Origin: an uncultured Caryophanales bacterium
GTDB lineage: Bacteria > Bacillota_I > Bacilli_A > RF39 > UBA660
Assembly: GCA_946414975.1 (NCBI GenBank)
Contig: CAMKQS010000076.1
Coordinates: forward strand, 1 to 6,057
Direction of reading: 5' to 3'
DNA: 6,057 bases
The notes below the pieces were generated by a model. It saw only the letters and a program-made list of their open reading frames with translations. It was not told the DNA's origin and searched no databases. Position numbers and translations under genes: made by a program. Below are positions 6,004-6,057 of this stretch, one piece after another. Each line of letters opens with the position of its first letter. The first letter of the stretch is position 1.

Positions 6004-6057
6004 TGTCAATAACTTTTGAAAATGTCTCAAAAAATTTTAAACATTAACGGGAAAATT
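6004..6057. mobile_element. Possible insertion sequence terminus (IS21-like), truncated by window end
   Basis: The final bases contain two TGTC-led segments 19 bases apart: TGTCAATAACTTTTGAAAA (6004-6022) and TGTCTCAAAAAATTTTAAA (6023-6041). A terminus starting with TG, with short imperfect repeats inside it and an outward TTGACA (minus strand, 6009-6004), is what IS21-type ends look like. The tail (ACATTAACGGG) is also less AT-biased than the flank. Neither a transposase, the other end nor a target duplication is visible, so this is a weak call. Alternatively, 6022-6057 is the first 12 codons of a gene (MSQKILNINGKI), although no ribosome site precedes it. Confidence 0.25.

Noticed and set aside
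5977..6009. Minus-strand promoter starting with TTGACA at 6009-6004
   Set aside because: The -35 is perfect, but no acceptable -10 lies 16-18 bases away (TATATT is at 21), and it would fire antisense into the end of the upstream gene. The box is kept only as a possible IS-end trait.
6022..6057. Start of a further plus-strand gene (MSQKILNINGKI)
   Set aside because: Twelve open codons only, cut by the window edge, and no ribosome site before the ATG, unlike every other gene here.
1..6057. UGA read as tryptophan (Mycoplasma-type code)
   Set aside because: Trp codons in aspS, mgtE and the aminopeptidase are TGG, and the conserved proteins are full length under the standard code.

Overview
This is a 6 kb chromosomal housekeeping segment from a very AT-rich, low-GC Gram-positive bacterium. 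It probably belongs to a Bacilli or Mollicutes-related lineage. The reasons are the strong A/T codon bias (ATA, AAA and AAT dominate), the AAGGAG-type ribosome sites, the TTGACA/TGnTATAAT promoters and the gene families present. Tryptophan is encoded by TGG and every visible stop is TAA or TAG. The genes read cleanly with UGA as a stop, so the Mycoplasma-type code is not in use.

Left part, plus strand (1-1596): the 3' two thirds of aspS (aspartyl-tRNA synthetase, cut by the window edge) is followed 12 bp later by a 147-aa protein of unknown function that may have a PH-like fold. The pair ends at a perfect 12-bp hairpin that lies between convergent genes and works in both directions.

Middle, minus strand (1617-3863), reading right to left: a 62-aa tyrosine-rich small protein with a glycine-rich hydrophobic core, then an unrecognised 198-aa soluble protein with a good promoter of its own, then mgtE, a complete Mg2+ channel/transporter. 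mgtE has its own extended -10 promoter, a GTG start and almost no leader.

Right part, plus strand (3913-5977): starting divergently from the 62-aa gene is an M29-family aminopeptidase in which the expected active-site Tyr is a Phe. It is followed 25 bp later by a membrane-anchored protein with a polysaccharide-deacetylase (NodB) fold that has lost its metal-binding residues. The last ~55 bases (6004-6057) differ in character and may be the terminus of an insertion sequence, with IS21-like features; this is tentative.

No RNA gene, CRISPR array or clear new multi-gene system is visible. The most notable points are the two enzyme-fold proteins with altered active sites in one operon, the hairpin that contains both stop codons, and three small uncharacterised proteins.
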